64,000 nt of DNA, from NCBI GenBank assembly GCA_965199245.1, contig CBDAQP010000003.1, forward strand, positions 620,001-684,000, given 5' to 3'. Under the pieces are notes generated by a model. It saw nothing but the letters and a program-made list of their open reading frames with translations, was not told the origin of the DNA and ran no database searches. The DNA is from Carbonatibacter sp965199245. Its GTDB lineage: Bacteria; Pseudomonadota; Alphaproteobacteria; Kiloniellales; Kiloniellaceae. The first letter of the stretch is position 1. Every line of letters begins with the position of its first letter. This document shows positions 48,427 through 60,391 of this stretch, in pieces. The translations under genes and the position numbers were made by a program.

Positions 48427-49151
48427 CCCGTGCGTTACTGATTGTTCTGACCCTCCTGCTGTTGTGGGATCTTTTGATTCGCCTCACAACACTCCCCCCG
48501 TTTATCCTGCCATCGCCCTGGCAGGTGGCACAGGCCCTGTTCAACAACGCAGGTCTGATCGGGCGGCATAGTCTGACTACGCTCGGGGAGGTCATCCCTG
48601 GCCTCCTGGTTGGCAGCTTTTTAGGGATGGCCACCGCGCTTCACCTGACATATGCGCCCTCGACACGGGCGATCCTCCGGCCCGTTCTGGTCTTCTCACA
48701 GGCCATTCCGGTTTTTGCCCTTGCCCCGCTGTTCACTCTGTGGCTCGGGTACGGCATAACGTCAAAAATCGCTATTGCCGTGCTCATTATTTATTTTCCT
48801 GTCACCTCCGCCTTTCTGGATGGACTGCTCAACACCCCGCAAGGCTACCTTGACCAGGCCGGGGTGATGGGGGCGGGCCGTCTGACAATCCTGTTGCGTG
48901 TGCGCCTCCCTGCGGCCCTGCCGTCACTCGGTTCCGGTCTGCGGTTGGCGGCGGTCTATGCCCCCATCGGGGCCGTCATCGGCGAATGGGTCGGCGCGTT
49001 CAGTGGATTAGGCTATTTAATGCTCCTTGCCAATGGACGGGTGAAAATTGATCTGATGTTTGCCAGCCTGATTGTGCTTGCACTCCTCTCTGTCTGTCTG
49101 CACACTCTGGTTGATCGTTTCGCCCGTCATAAACTTGATCGCCCACAATAA
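48423..49151 (+). CDS. thiX: ABC transporter permease for the thiamine precursor
   Basis: This 242-residue inner-membrane protein has about six helices and the BPD permease EAA-type loop (GAGRLTILLRVRLPAALPSLGSGLR). It overlaps thiZ by ATGA. Similar to SsuC/TauC-type permeases; assignment to thiamine precursor rests on the operon. Confidence 0.88.
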   Translation: MTRALLIVLTLLLLWDLLIRLTTLPPFILPSPWQVAQALFNNAGLIGRHSLTTLGEVIPGLLVGSFLGMATALHLTYAPSTRAILRPVLVFSQAIPVFALAPLFTLWLGYGITSKIAIAVLIIYFPVTSAFLDGLLNTPQGYLDQAGVMGAGRLTILLRVRLPAALPSLGSGLRLAAVYAPIGAVIGEWVGAFSGLGYLMLLANGRVKIDLMFASLIVLALLSVCLHTLVDRFARHKLDRPQ

Positions 49152-49203
49152 CATCAGCGGTGAAAAAGGCGGCGCACAACCAACATAAATAAGGACATAT
49201 CCG

Positions 49204-50181
49204 ATGTTTCGATCTTTTTTCCTTTCGCGTGAATGGCGTCTCTGGGCATGGCTGGGGATGGTGGTCATCGTCGGGGGAACCTGGTATCAGGTTCAGGTCG
49301 ATGTTCAAATCAACGAATGGTTTGGCGGTTTTTATGATCTGGTTCAAAAGGCACTCAGCGAACCGGGCAGCATCACAACAGACGAATTTTACGGCTTGAT
49401 GTGGACATTTGGCAAAATCGCCATGATTTATGTTGTTGTGGCTGTTCTCCTGGGTTTTTTTACAAAACACTGGGTCTTTCGTTGGCGGCAGGCCATGAAC
49501 AATTATTATATGTCCCACTGGGATCGCCTGCGCCAAATCGAAGGAGCCAGCCAGCGCGTTCAGGAAGACACCCGCCGCTTTGCCACCATTATGGAATCGC
49601 TGGGGAGTAGTTTACTTGATTCGATCATGACCCTCTTTGCCTTCCTGCCCATCCTGTGGGAACTGTCGAAAAAAATTACCGACGTGCCGCTGTTGGGGCC
49701 GGTAGATCACGCGCTGGTCTATATCGCTATTCTCTTTGCGCTTTTTGGTACTGCTGTCCTCGCCGCTGTCGGGGTCAGGTTGCCCGGCCTCGAGTTTAAC
49801 AATCAAAAGGTCGAAGCCGCCTACCGCAAAGAACTCGTGTACGGCGAAGACAACAGCGACCGCGCCGCCCCCCCCACCATCCAGGATCTTTTTTCAAACG
49901 TGCGGAAAAACTATTTCAGACTGTTTTTCCACTATATGTATTTTGACGTGGCCAAATGGTCCTATCTCCAATTCGGGGTTCTCGTCCCCTATATCGCACT
50001 GGGGCCAACCATTATTTCCGGGGCCATTACCCTGGGCGTGATGCAACAGATTGTGCGCGCCTTTGGACGGGTTGAAGGCTCCTTTCAATTCCTCGTCCGT
50101 TCGTGGAGTATCATTGTCGAACTGATTTCCGTCTATAAACGCCTGCGCGCCTTTGAATCAGAAATTCTCCCCAAACACTAA
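49204..50181 (+). CDS. Short SbmA/BacA-family transporter
   Basis: 325 residues. The core matches SbmA closely (FRWRQAMNNYYMSHWDRLRQIEGASQRVQEDT in two blocks, then LPGLEFNNQKVEAAYRKELVYGED and KNYFRLFFHYMYF). E. coli SbmA is about 406 residues; the part equivalent to its first two helices is missing and the protein starts at the next helix. No open frame upstream could supply it, since thiX ends 52 bp away. The ATG has AAGGA upstream. The family imports peptides and thiazole-containing compounds with protons. Its place after the thiamine uptake genes may be meaningful or just adjacency. Confidence 0.85.
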   Translation: MFRSFFLSREWRLWAWLGMVVIVGGTWYQVQVDVQINEWFGGFYDLVQKALSEPGSITTDEFYGLMWTFGKIAMIYVVVAVLLGFFTKHWVFRWRQAMNNYYMSHWDRLRQIEGASQRVQEDTRRFATIMESLGSSLLDSIMTLFAFLPILWELSKKITDVPLLGPVDHALVYIAILFALFGTAVLAAVGVRLPGLEFNNQKVEAAYRKELVYGEDNSDRAAPPTIQDLFSNVRKNYFRLFFHYMYFDVAKWSYLQFGVLVPYIALGPTIISGAITLGVMQQIVRAFGRVEGSFQFLVRSWSIIVELISVYKRLRAFESEILPKH

Positions 50182-50640
50182 CAAAAAATTATTTGCCGCC
50201 ATGTTTTGCCCCCGTGCTTTGCCCCTGTGCTTTGCCTTTGAATAACAGGATGAATCTCACAAGATAGATTATTTTAATCTCCAGCGGCGGTAAAGAAGTG
50301 ATAAGCCTTTCGGGGTGTCATGCTGTCGATGGCCATATCAACCGGGTTCACACACAATGCCCGGCGAGCAACACGCCCCAGACAGCAACACGGATGCTCT
50401 CAGGGACAGCACACCAGACAGCAGAAAAATACAGACCCAGCTAGAAAGTGGCGGGAGAAAGGGGGAGAGAAGCATAATCGTGTCCACCAGGCCCCAGGAT
50501 GGATCCTTTCAAGAACGACAAAAACAACGCCCGATGCGCCAATCATCACACAGAGCCAGTCTGGAAGAAGACGACCCAGAATTGTCAGGCCAGGATTGTC
50601 GGGTACACAAGCGAAAAATGGCGTTCTGTTCCCGTCAAAC
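50182..50640. other. Intergenic region between convergent transporter and formate dehydrogenase genes
   Basis: No gene I can support. A 13-bp degenerate triplicate lies at 50195-50233. The accessory genes that often follow fdsA (fdsC/fdhD and fdsD) are absent. Open frames here are extensions of antisense frames of fdsA and lack family features. Confidence 0.6.
50195..50233. repeat. 13-bp tandem repeat, about three copies
   Basis: gccgccatgtttt, gcccccgtgcttt and gcccctgtgcttt are contiguous. The second and third differ at one base. Intergenic, period not a multiple of three. Confidence 0.75.
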
Positions 50641-53412
50641 CTACTCTGCCGCCATCTCCAGCGGTTCAAGCCGTGCGGCACTGAATTTAAATTCGGGAAT
50701 CTTGCCAAAGGGATCAAGGACGGGGTTGGTCAGCATATTTGCCGCCGCCTCGGAAAAACAGAAGGGCATGAAAATCAGGCCTTCGGGAACTTCGCGATCC
50801 TGTCGCACCTTGAGCACCACCTCACCACGTCGGGTCAACACCTTGACCCATGATCCCGGTTCCAAATCCATCCGCGTCATATCAAGCGCGTTGACAAAAA
50901 CAACTGCTTCGGGTTCCAGTGCGTCGAGAACTGTTGAACGACGGGTCATGGCCCCGGTGTGCCAATGTTCCAATAAACGACCGGTGGTCAGCACCATTGG
51001 AAATTCATCATCGGGCAATTCAGCCGGGTCAATGACATCCGTGGGAACCAGCTTGCCCCGACCGGATGCGGTCGGAAAGCCATTGGCAAAAAGAATCTCT
51101 GTCCCCGGCCCGTCAGGGGCTTCGCAGGGGTAGGTCACGGCGTCTTCGCGTTCCAGACGTTCCCAGGTGATATTTTTCAGCGAAGGCATGATCTGCGCCA
51201 TTTCGTTAAAAATATCGCGGGGGTGGTTATAGGACCAGTCTTCGCCCATCCGCACGGCGATTTCCTGGATTAAATCCCAGTCAGGGCGCGCATGACCGGG
51301 GGCCGCGACCACAGCACGACCCATCTGGACGGTGCGATTGGTGTTGGTAAAGGTGCCATCCTTTTCCGCATGTGCCGTCGCAGGCAGAACCACATCCGCG
51401 TGCCACGCCGTTTCTGTCATGAAAATATCCTGCACCACCAGGTGATCGAGCTTCGACAATGCCGCGCGGGCGTGGTGCGTGTCCGGGTCGGACATGGCGG
51501 GGTTTTCGCCCTGAATATACATTCCTGTGATCTCGCCCGCATGGATGGCCGTCATAATCTCCACTACGGTCAGGCCGCGTTGGGGGTCAAGGCTCTTGCC
51601 CCAAAAATCCTCCATACGGGATTGAATATCCTTGTTTTCAACAGATTGATAATCGGGATAGACCATGGGGATGAGACCCGCGTCAGAGGATCCTTGAACA
51701 TTGTTTTGTCCGCGCAGGGGGTGCAGGCCTGTTCCGGGGCGTCCAATCTGTCCGGTAATGAGAGACAAGGCAATAAGGCTGCGGACGTTATCTGTCCCGT
51801 GAACGTGTTGCGAGACCCCCATGCCCCAGAGGATCAGCGACGCGCGGGAAGTCGCAAAGTCACGCGCGACAGCGCGCAGGGTTTCGGCATCAATGCCGCA
51901 GACCCCGGCCATATCTTCGGGCTTGAACCTGGTGATATTGGCCTTGATCTCGTTAAAGCCTTCGGTATGCGCGGCGATATATTGCCTGTCGTAAAGCTCT
52001 TCTTCGATGATGGTGTAGAGCAGGGCATTGATCATGGCAACATCGCGACCCGGTTTGAACTGCAGGTGCTTTTCGGCGTATTGCACCAGACTTTGCCCCC
52101 GGGGATCCATAACATAAAGCCGTTTTTTCGGATCTTTTGCCGCATTTTTGATATAGGATGCCGCCACAGGGTGATTCCACGCAGGACGCGCCCCAATCAC
52201 AACCATCACTTCGGCATCATCAACCGCATTAAAAGGGGCGGAGACTGCGCCAGAGCCAACGCCTTCCATCAAGGCCGCGACAGAGGAGGCATGACACAGA
52301 CGGGTGCAGTGATCGACGTTGTTACTCCCAAACCCGGTGCGAACGAGTTTTTGAAAAAGGTAGGCTTCTTCGTTGGAGCCTTTGGCCGACCCGAATCCGG
52401 CAAGGGCTTTCGGCCCTTTGCTGTCACGAATGGATTTGAGGCCCTGCGCCGCCCGTTCCAGGGCCTCTTCCCACGTGGCTTCGCGGAAAAACTGGTGATA
52501 GTCATTGTCGGGAACCTCAATATCCCAACCGCGCGGAGCATCGTCGCGACGGATCAGGGGTGTGGTCAAACGGTTTGGGTTGTTGATATAGTCATAGCCA
52601 AACCGCCCCTTGACGCAGAGGCGTTTTTCATTCGCCGGGCCATCCGCGCCATCAATTTTAATGATTTTGCTGTCTTTGACATGAACCTCGGTCTGACACC
52701 CCACACCGCAGAAGGGACAGACAGAGGAAATAATTTCATCGGCATAGTCATTGCGGCGCAGATTGTCGTCCAGCAGATTTTTTTCCATCAAGGCCCCGGT
52801 CGGGCAGGCTTGAACACACTCGCCGCAGGCGACGCAGGTTGACTCGCCCATCGCACTGTTGAAATCGAAAATAATGCTGGATTGTGATCCACGATAGCCC
52901 ATGCCGATCACATCGTTGACCTGAACCTCGCGGCAGGCGCGGATGCAGAGCGTACAGTTGATACAGGCATCCAGGTTGACGGCAATGGCGGAATGGCTCA
53001 TATCCGGCGCAGGGCGGTTGTTGGCGGGAAAACGGCTTTCGGTGATGCCCATATCGCTGGCCCAGTGCCAGAACTTGCTTTCTTCTTCGTGTGCCTCTGC
53101 ACGCGGGGGCTGGTCAGAGACCAGCAATTCAAAAACCATGTTGCGGGCGCGTTTGGCACGTTCTGTCGCAGTGTTGACCGTCATCCCCTCTGTCGGGGTG
53201 CGAATGCAGGAGGCCGCAAGGGTGCGCTCGCCCTCGATTTCGACCATACAGGCACGACAGTTTCCATCGGGGCGATAGCCGGGTTCGGGCTGATAACACA
53301 GGTGCGGAATTTCGGTGCCAAGACGTTCGGCAACGTCCCAGATACTTTCCCCGGGTGTGGCGGTGACCTGTTCACCGTTGAGGATAAAATTCACAGATTG
53401 CGTATTCGACAT
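50641..53412 (-). CDS. fdsA: NAD-dependent formate dehydrogenase, catalytic alpha subunit
   Basis: 923 residues. An N-terminal NuoG-like part carries [2Fe-2S] ligands C39, C52, C55, C69, then two ferredoxin clusters (C150, C153, C156, C160 and C193, C196, C199, C203). A further [4Fe-4S] site (C232, C235, C239, C266) starts the bis-MGD molybdenum or tungsten domain. The metal-binding residue is Cys373 followed by His374 (HCTRLCHASS), so it is a Cys and not a selenocysteine enzyme. It oxidises formate to CO2. GGAG precedes the ATG; fdsB is 15 bp upstream. Confidence 0.94.
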   Translation of the reverse strand: MSNTQSVNFILNGEQVTATPGESIWDVAERLGTEIPHLCYQPEPGYRPDGNCRACMVEIEGERTLAASCIRTPTEGMTVNTATERAKRARNMVFELLVSDQPPRAEAHEEESKFWHWASDMGITESRFPANNRPAPDMSHSAIAVNLDACINCTLCIRACREVQVNDVIGMGYRGSQSSIIFDFNSAMGESTCVACGECVQACPTGALMEKNLLDDNLRRNDYADEIISSVCPFCGVGCQTEVHVKDSKIIKIDGADGPANEKRLCVKGRFGYDYINNPNRLTTPLIRRDDAPRGWDIEVPDNDYHQFFREATWEEALERAAQGLKSIRDSKGPKALAGFGSAKGSNEEAYLFQKLVRTGFGSNNVDHCTRLCHASSVAALMEGVGSGAVSAPFNAVDDAEVMVVIGARPAWNHPVAASYIKNAAKDPKKRLYVMDPRGQSLVQYAEKHLQFKPGRDVAMINALLYTIIEEELYDRQYIAAHTEGFNEIKANITRFKPEDMAGVCGIDAETLRAVARDFATSRASLILWGMGVSQHVHGTDNVRSLIALSLITGQIGRPGTGLHPLRGQNNVQGSSDAGLIPMVYPDYQSVENKDIQSRMEDFWGKSLDPQRGLTVVEIMTAIHAGEITGMYIQGENPAMSDPDTHHARAALSKLDHLVVQDIFMTETAWHADVVLPATAHAEKDGTFTNTNRTVQMGRAVVAAPGHARPDWDLIQEIAVRMGEDWSYNHPRDIFNEMAQIMPSLKNITWERLEREDAVTYPCEAPDGPGTEILFANGFPTASGRGKLVPTDVIDPAELPDDEFPMVLTTGRLLEHWHTGAMTRRSTVLDALEPEAVVFVNALDMTRMDLEPGSWVKVLTRRGEVVLKVRQDREVPEGLIFMPFCFSEAAANMLTNPVLDPFGKIPEFKFSAARLEPLEMAAE

Positions 53413-53427
53413 GATTTTTATCTCCGC

Positions 53428-55146
53428 TCACAGTTCATCGGGAAAGTGTTTCATGACACTCAGCAACGGATTGGGAGCGGCCTGTCCCAATCCGCAGATT
53501 GACGCATCCATCATCACCCCCGCCAAATCATTCAACAGGTCGTAATCCCAGGTTTCAGAATCCATCAGCTTGACTGCTTTTTCAGTGCCCGCCCGGCACG
53601 GCGTACACTGTCCGCAACTTTCGTCTTCGAAAAAACGCATAAGATTGGTGGCGACAGCGCGCATGTTATCGTGATCTGACAAGACGACAACGGCGGCGGA
53701 ACCGATGAAACAGCCATATTCGTGCAGGGTATCAAAATCCAGCGGAATGGCATCGAGGCGTGCGGGCAAAATACCACCAGAGGCCCCGCCCGGCAGATAG
53801 GCTTTGAAGGCATGACCGTCCAGCATCCCGCCGCAATATTCATCGATCAATTCGCGGATTGTAATCCCCGCAGGGGCCAGCTTCACTCCCGGATTTTTGA
53901 CACGTCCGGACACCGAAAAAGACCGCAAGCCCTTGCGCCCGTTGCGTCCCTGGGCGACAAACCATTCCGGCCCCTTTTCAATCAGATCACGCACCCAATA
54001 GACCGTTTCGACATTGTTGGTCACTGTGGGCAGGCCGAACAGGCCAACCTGCGTGGGGAAAGGGGGCTTGTGACGGGGCAGGCCGCGCTTACCCTCAATC
54101 GATTCGATCATGGCGGATTCTTCGCCACAGATATAGGCCCCGGCCCCGCGTCGCACCTCGACCCGCACCCCGTTATTCAGACCTTCGGCATAGAGCAAGT
54201 CGATTTCTTTTTTCAAAATCTCGATAACAGCAGGGTATTCATCCCGAATGTAGAGGTAGCTGGCCTCAACCTCGCCACACCACGCCCCGATCAACATGCC
54301 CTCTAAAAAGCGATGCGGGTCGCTTTCCAGGTAAACGCGATCTTTGAAGGTTCCCGGCTCTCCTTCATCGCCGTTAATCGCCATCATGCGGGGGGCGGGC
54401 TGTTGACGGATAATCGACCATTTCAATCCGGTGGGGAAACCCGCGCCCCCCAACCCGCGCAGCCCCGAATTTTTGAGAAGATCAACAATCTGGTCGCGGC
54501 TATATCGCCCGCCATAGCAATCGCGCAAGACCTGATAGCCGCCCTCTGCAACATAGTCCGCATAGGATTTATAGGCGGGGAGGACGGCGCGTGTGTCACC
54601 TTTTTCTGCGGCCTCTATCAGGGCTTCTGCTGTGGCGTGGTCAATGTGGTTGTGACCGACCTCGGCAACAGGGGCGGTGGCACAACGCCCCATGCACGGA
54701 GCGCGGACAACGCGCACCCGCGCGCCCTTCATCTGTCGGGTTTTGGCCAGCAAATCCTGCGCCCCCGCCATCTCGCAGGACAGGCTATCACAGATGCGAA
54801 TGGTGATATCCTCGGGTGAGGTTTCACCATCCAGAACAATATCAAAATGGGCGTAGAAAGAGGCAACTTCGTAAACCTCCGCCATCGGGATCCGCATTTC
54901 ATTCGCCAGAGCCTGCATATGCCCGGCACGCAGACACCCATAGTGATCCTGGATCAGATGGAGGTGTTCAATCAACAGATCACGTTGACGCGAGCGCGTT
55001 CCCAACAGTGCCACAATCTCGCGCTCTGACTCTGCCTCCAACGCGCGGCCCTTGGCAAAAAGGGCCGGCTTGCGGCGACCCGAACCCGGATGGATTGTGC
55101 GTTTGACAGGGGTGTCATTGGCAACGAGGCTCTGGGCGTGTGGCAT
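53428..55146 (-). CDS. fdsB: Formate dehydrogenase NAD-binding subunit, NuoE-NuoF type fusion
   Basis: 572 residues. The N-terminal third is a NuoE-like domain with [2Fe-2S] ligands C119, C124, C151, C155. A NuoF-like domain follows with the FMN and NADH loops GLRGLGGAGFPTGLKW and NGDEGEPGTFKDR, then the [4Fe-4S] site SCGQCTPCR plus CGLGQ near the end. In Rhodobacter and Cupriavidus enzymes these are separate FdsG and FdsB proteins; here they are one chain. It passes electrons from FdsA to NAD+. GGAG lies 8 nt before the ATG. Confidence 0.93.
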   Translation of the reverse strand: MPHAQSLVANDTPVKRTIHPGSGRRKPALFAKGRALEAESEREIVALLGTRSRQRDLLIEHLHLIQDHYGCLRAGHMQALANEMRIPMAEVYEVASFYAHFDIVLDGETSPEDITIRICDSLSCEMAGAQDLLAKTRQMKGARVRVVRAPCMGRCATAPVAEVGHNHIDHATAEALIEAAEKGDTRAVLPAYKSYADYVAEGGYQVLRDCYGGRYSRDQIVDLLKNSGLRGLGGAGFPTGLKWSIIRQQPAPRMMAINGDEGEPGTFKDRVYLESDPHRFLEGMLIGAWCGEVEASYLYIRDEYPAVIEILKKEIDLLYAEGLNNGVRVEVRRGAGAYICGEESAMIESIEGKRGLPRHKPPFPTQVGLFGLPTVTNNVETVYWVRDLIEKGPEWFVAQGRNGRKGLRSFSVSGRVKNPGVKLAPAGITIRELIDEYCGGMLDGHAFKAYLPGGASGGILPARLDAIPLDFDTLHEYGCFIGSAAVVVLSDHDNMRAVATNLMRFFEDESCGQCTPCRAGTEKAVKLMDSETWDYDLLNDLAGVMMDASICGLGQAAPNPLLSVMKHFPDEL

Positions 55147-55700
55147 GGCACTTTCTCCATTCTCCGAACAAAGGTTCAGCTGGACCTTTGTATAACGACC
55201 GAGTCACCTTACACGACTATTTCCATAGTTTGAAGCCAGATTGCAACAAACATTATTAGTATTGACAGATACCATGATAGGCGAAAATTATTGCAAAATA
55301 TTCCCAAAAAGCTGTCGCAGGCGCGACCCGATCGGGCTTTTTTTTATAAATGTCTCTAAAAATCTGACGGCTAGCCGTTGACGTCGATCGGGACACTGTT
55401 CAGCGGACGGGATGGATCCAGATTTCTACGTAACGTGCCATGACGAGCTGATCGCGCAACGGCCTGACGTTGAAGCAGATCGTCGCATAGCTGACCTGAG
55501 GAATTGGGCGTGAAGACGCCAAAAAGTGATGTCGCATCGGTTCTTTGCCCGACACGACATCACGTATAAAAAAAGACAAGGCACACCAGAGAGCACGAGC
55601 GAACGGATCTCTTGACAGGTTCAGCTTCTCCACCCCATGGGCGAAAACGTTCCCTCCTGTCATTCATCCGCCATGGAAACCAACGCCCTCCGGATGGCGA
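55147..55700. other. Intergenic region between formate dehydrogenase and iron-binding protein genes
   Basis: It should contain the fdsB promoter; no regulator gene is present. A plus-strand frame of 33 codons (55412-55513, MDPDFYVTC...) and a minus-strand frame of 87 codons (55663-55400) occur but neither has a clear ribosome site or a family I recognise. A gene remnant is possible. Confidence 0.5.
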
Positions 55701-56720
55701 TTATTTCCACCCCACCCGATCAAAGATTTTCTGAGCCGTCGGTTGGTTTTCACCGTAAAAATTGACGTTAATCGGGTCAATTTTAAACTCGCCCCACGAG
55801 CGCACAACAGAGTTAGAGGCCACCCCCGCCACAACAGGAAATTCGTTGTTACCATCGGCAAAGGCTTCCTGGGCCGCATCACTGACCAGATAGGAAATCA
55901 GGCGCAACGCGTTGTCACGGTTTGGCGCATGGGCCACCACGCCCGCGCCGGAAATATTGACATGGGTTCCCCGTCCGGCCTGATTGGGGAAAACAAATCC
56001 CAGTTTGTCCGCAAGCCCCTTATCAGAACTCTTTGGCGTGCTCTGCAAACGGGCGAAATAATAGGAATTTGCCACGGCAACCACGCATTCACCCGACCCG
56101 ATGCCGCGCAACTGGTTCGTATCGCCCTTGACCGGCGGACGGGCAAAGTTAGACACAACCCCCTTTGCCCAGGCTTCCGCCCCTGCCTCGCCCTTGTGTG
56201 CAACCAGAGAAGCCAACAAAGACTGGTTATAAATATTCGACGACCGCCGGATACAGACCTGCCCTGCCCACTTGGGATCAGCAAGGTCTTCATAACTCTT
56301 GATCGCCCCCGGTGCGACCTTTGCCTTGTCAAAAAAAATCATCCGTGCGCGCGTGGACAGCCCGAACCACTTGCCCTCTGGATGGCGCAAATTAGCCGGA
56401 ATACGCTTTTCCAATTCCGGCGCGGACACTGCCTGAAAAACTCCGGCCTGCTCTGCCCGCCAAAGATTACCCGCATCAACCGTGACCAATAGATCCGCCG
56501 GACTGAGCTTGCCCTCACTTTTAATCCGCTCCACCAACGCCGGGCCTTTGCCCTCAATCAAATTGACCTTAATTCCCGTTTCTTTGGTAAAAGCATCATA
56601 GATCGCATCATCTGACTCGTAATGGCGCGCAGAATAAACATTCACAACGTCCTTTGCCCCGACAGGAACAAACGCGAACATCCCCATCCCCGCAGCAACA
56701 AACATCCCGAACACTTTCAT
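55701..56720 (-). CDS. Periplasmic ferric-iron binding protein of an ABC importer
   Basis: About 339 residues with a signal peptide (core FGMFVAAGMGMFAFVPVGA). VVNVYSARHYESDDAIYDAFTKETGIKV and the later SGECVVAVANSYYFAR match FutA/FbpA-type Fe3+ binding proteins; tyrosines in the latter are likely iron ligands. AAAGGAGA stands before the ATG at 56720; an upstream frame to 56789 is rejected. A Fur-box-like site lies 43 bp upstream. The permease and ATPase genes are not in the window. Confidence 0.92.
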   Translation of the reverse strand: MKVFGMFVAAGMGMFAFVPVGAKDVVNVYSARHYESDDAIYDAFTKETGIKVNLIEGKGPALVERIKSEGKLSPADLLVTVDAGNLWRAEQAGVFQAVSAPELEKRIPANLRHPEGKWFGLSTRARMIFFDKAKVAPGAIKSYEDLADPKWAGQVCIRRSSNIYNQSLLASLVAHKGEAGAEAWAKGVVSNFARPPVKGDTNQLRGIGSGECVVAVANSYYFARLQSTPKSSDKGLADKLGFVFPNQAGRGTHVNISGAGVVAHAPNRDNALRLISYLVSDAAQEAFADGNNEFPVVAGVASNSVVRSWGEFKIDPINVNFYGENQPTAQKIFDRVGWK

Positions 56721-56762
56721 CACAGCAGTTCTCCTTTGCTTTTTCAAGACCGACCTTTTATC

Positions 56763-56781
56763 AATAATGAAAATCATTCTT
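56763..56781 (-). promoter_or_regulatory. Fur-box-like operator
   Basis: AATAATGAAAATCATTCTT matches 15 of 19 positions of the classical Fur consensus and keeps its dyad. It sits directly upstream of the ferric-iron binding protein gene, where iron-dependent repression is expected. In alphaproteobacteria other regulators (Irr, RirA) may replace Fur, so the binder is uncertain. Confidence 0.65.
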
Positions 56782-56931
56782 AATTTCAAGACAAAAATGT
56801 GCGACGAATCAATTTCAGTAGGTTGTCATTTTTTCCGGTATTTTTTTCTAGTGCCCGGACTTTTTTATGGGTTCAGGTTTTGCGCGCCTCTTGGGTTTTG
56901 CTATGGATGCCAACATGTTCTTTTTGAGGTT

Positions 56932-57010
<79 letters not shown>

Positions 57011-57084
57011 TTTGTGTGTGTTATTTGTTTTTGTGTTTTGTGTTTTGTGTGTGTTTTTTTTTGTGTTTGTGTTCTGTGATGAGT

Positions 57085-57204
57085 TGGCTTGGCGGTGACC
57101 TTTTCTCCCACGACTTGAGCCGCAGTACCTTTGGCGCTGAAAGTTTTAACGTCCGAGTTCGGGATGGTGTCGGGTTTTGTTCTTTCGCGATAGCCACCAA
57201 GCCA
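57085..57204 (-). rRNA. rrf: 5S ribosomal RNA
   Basis: About 120 nt. The ends pair (GGCTTGGTGGC with GGTCACCGCCAAGCC), and CCCGAACTCGGACGTTAAAA in the middle is the conserved 5S loop. It lies 87 bp after 23S. Ends are approximate. Confidence 0.93.
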
Positions 57205-57290
57205 TCGCATCACAGATGGTGTGTGGGTGAGGTATGAGTTTGGTTGTGGTGTCTGTTTATGTTGCGCTGGTTTATATCTGCGGTATTGGG

Positions 57291-60032
<2,742 letters not shown>

Positions 60033-60216
60033 AAAAATTCCCAATACGCGCAGATATAAAACAGCGCGCAAACAGTCATTCACTCAAGACCAAATTTCAT
60101 ACCTATTCACACTGTCAAACAACAACAGGCCTTAAAAGACCTCAACCCCCGGCAACGCCGGAAAACCAATCCTCACACCCCATGACAACAAACATCACCA
60201 AACCCACCACAAAAAA

Positions 60217-60292
60217 TGGTGGAGGCGGACGGAATCGAACCGACGACCTCCTGCGTGCAAAGCAGGCGCTCTCCCAACTGAGCTACGCCCCC
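60217..60292 (-). tRNA. tRNA-Ala (UGC)
   Basis: 76 nt with encoded CCA. GGGGGCGTAGCTCAG start, anticodon TGC in CTGCTTTGCACGCAG, and GGTTCGATTCC T-arm. In the 16S-23S spacer, 22 bp from tRNA-Ile. Confidence 0.97.
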
Positions 60293-60314
60293 AACTCAAA
60301 AACAGCAAAAAATA

Positions 60315-60391
60315 TGGTGGGCCCGGGAAGACTTGAACTTCCGACCTCACGCTTATCAAGCGCGCGCTCTAACCAACTGAGCTACAAGCCC
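60315..60391 (-). tRNA. tRNA-Ile (GAU)
   Basis: 77 nt with encoded CCA. GGGCTTGTAGCTCAG start and anticodon GAT in CGCTTGATAAGCG. In the 16S-23S spacer, the usual Ile-Ala pair of proteobacterial operons. Confidence 0.97.

Noticed and set aside
50400..50717. 105-codon minus-strand frame with a hydrophobic segment after fdsA
   Set aside because: It overlaps the fdsA end in another frame, has no clear ribosome site and does not resemble FdsD or FdhD.
50315..51133. 272-codon plus-strand frame between sbmA-like and fdsA genes
   Set aside because: More than half lies antisense to fdsA, composition is low-complexity, and no family feature is seen.
51292..52842. 516-codon plus-strand frame
   Set aside because: Antisense to fdsA within its molybdenum domain; no independent evidence.
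53022..53412. Possible selenocysteine in formate dehydrogenase
   Set aside because: The metal-binding codon is a cysteine codon (C373) and no in-frame TGA is present.
55545..56492. 315-codon plus-strand frame over the iron-binding protein gene
   Set aside because: Antisense shadow of a gene with clear signal peptide and family motifs.
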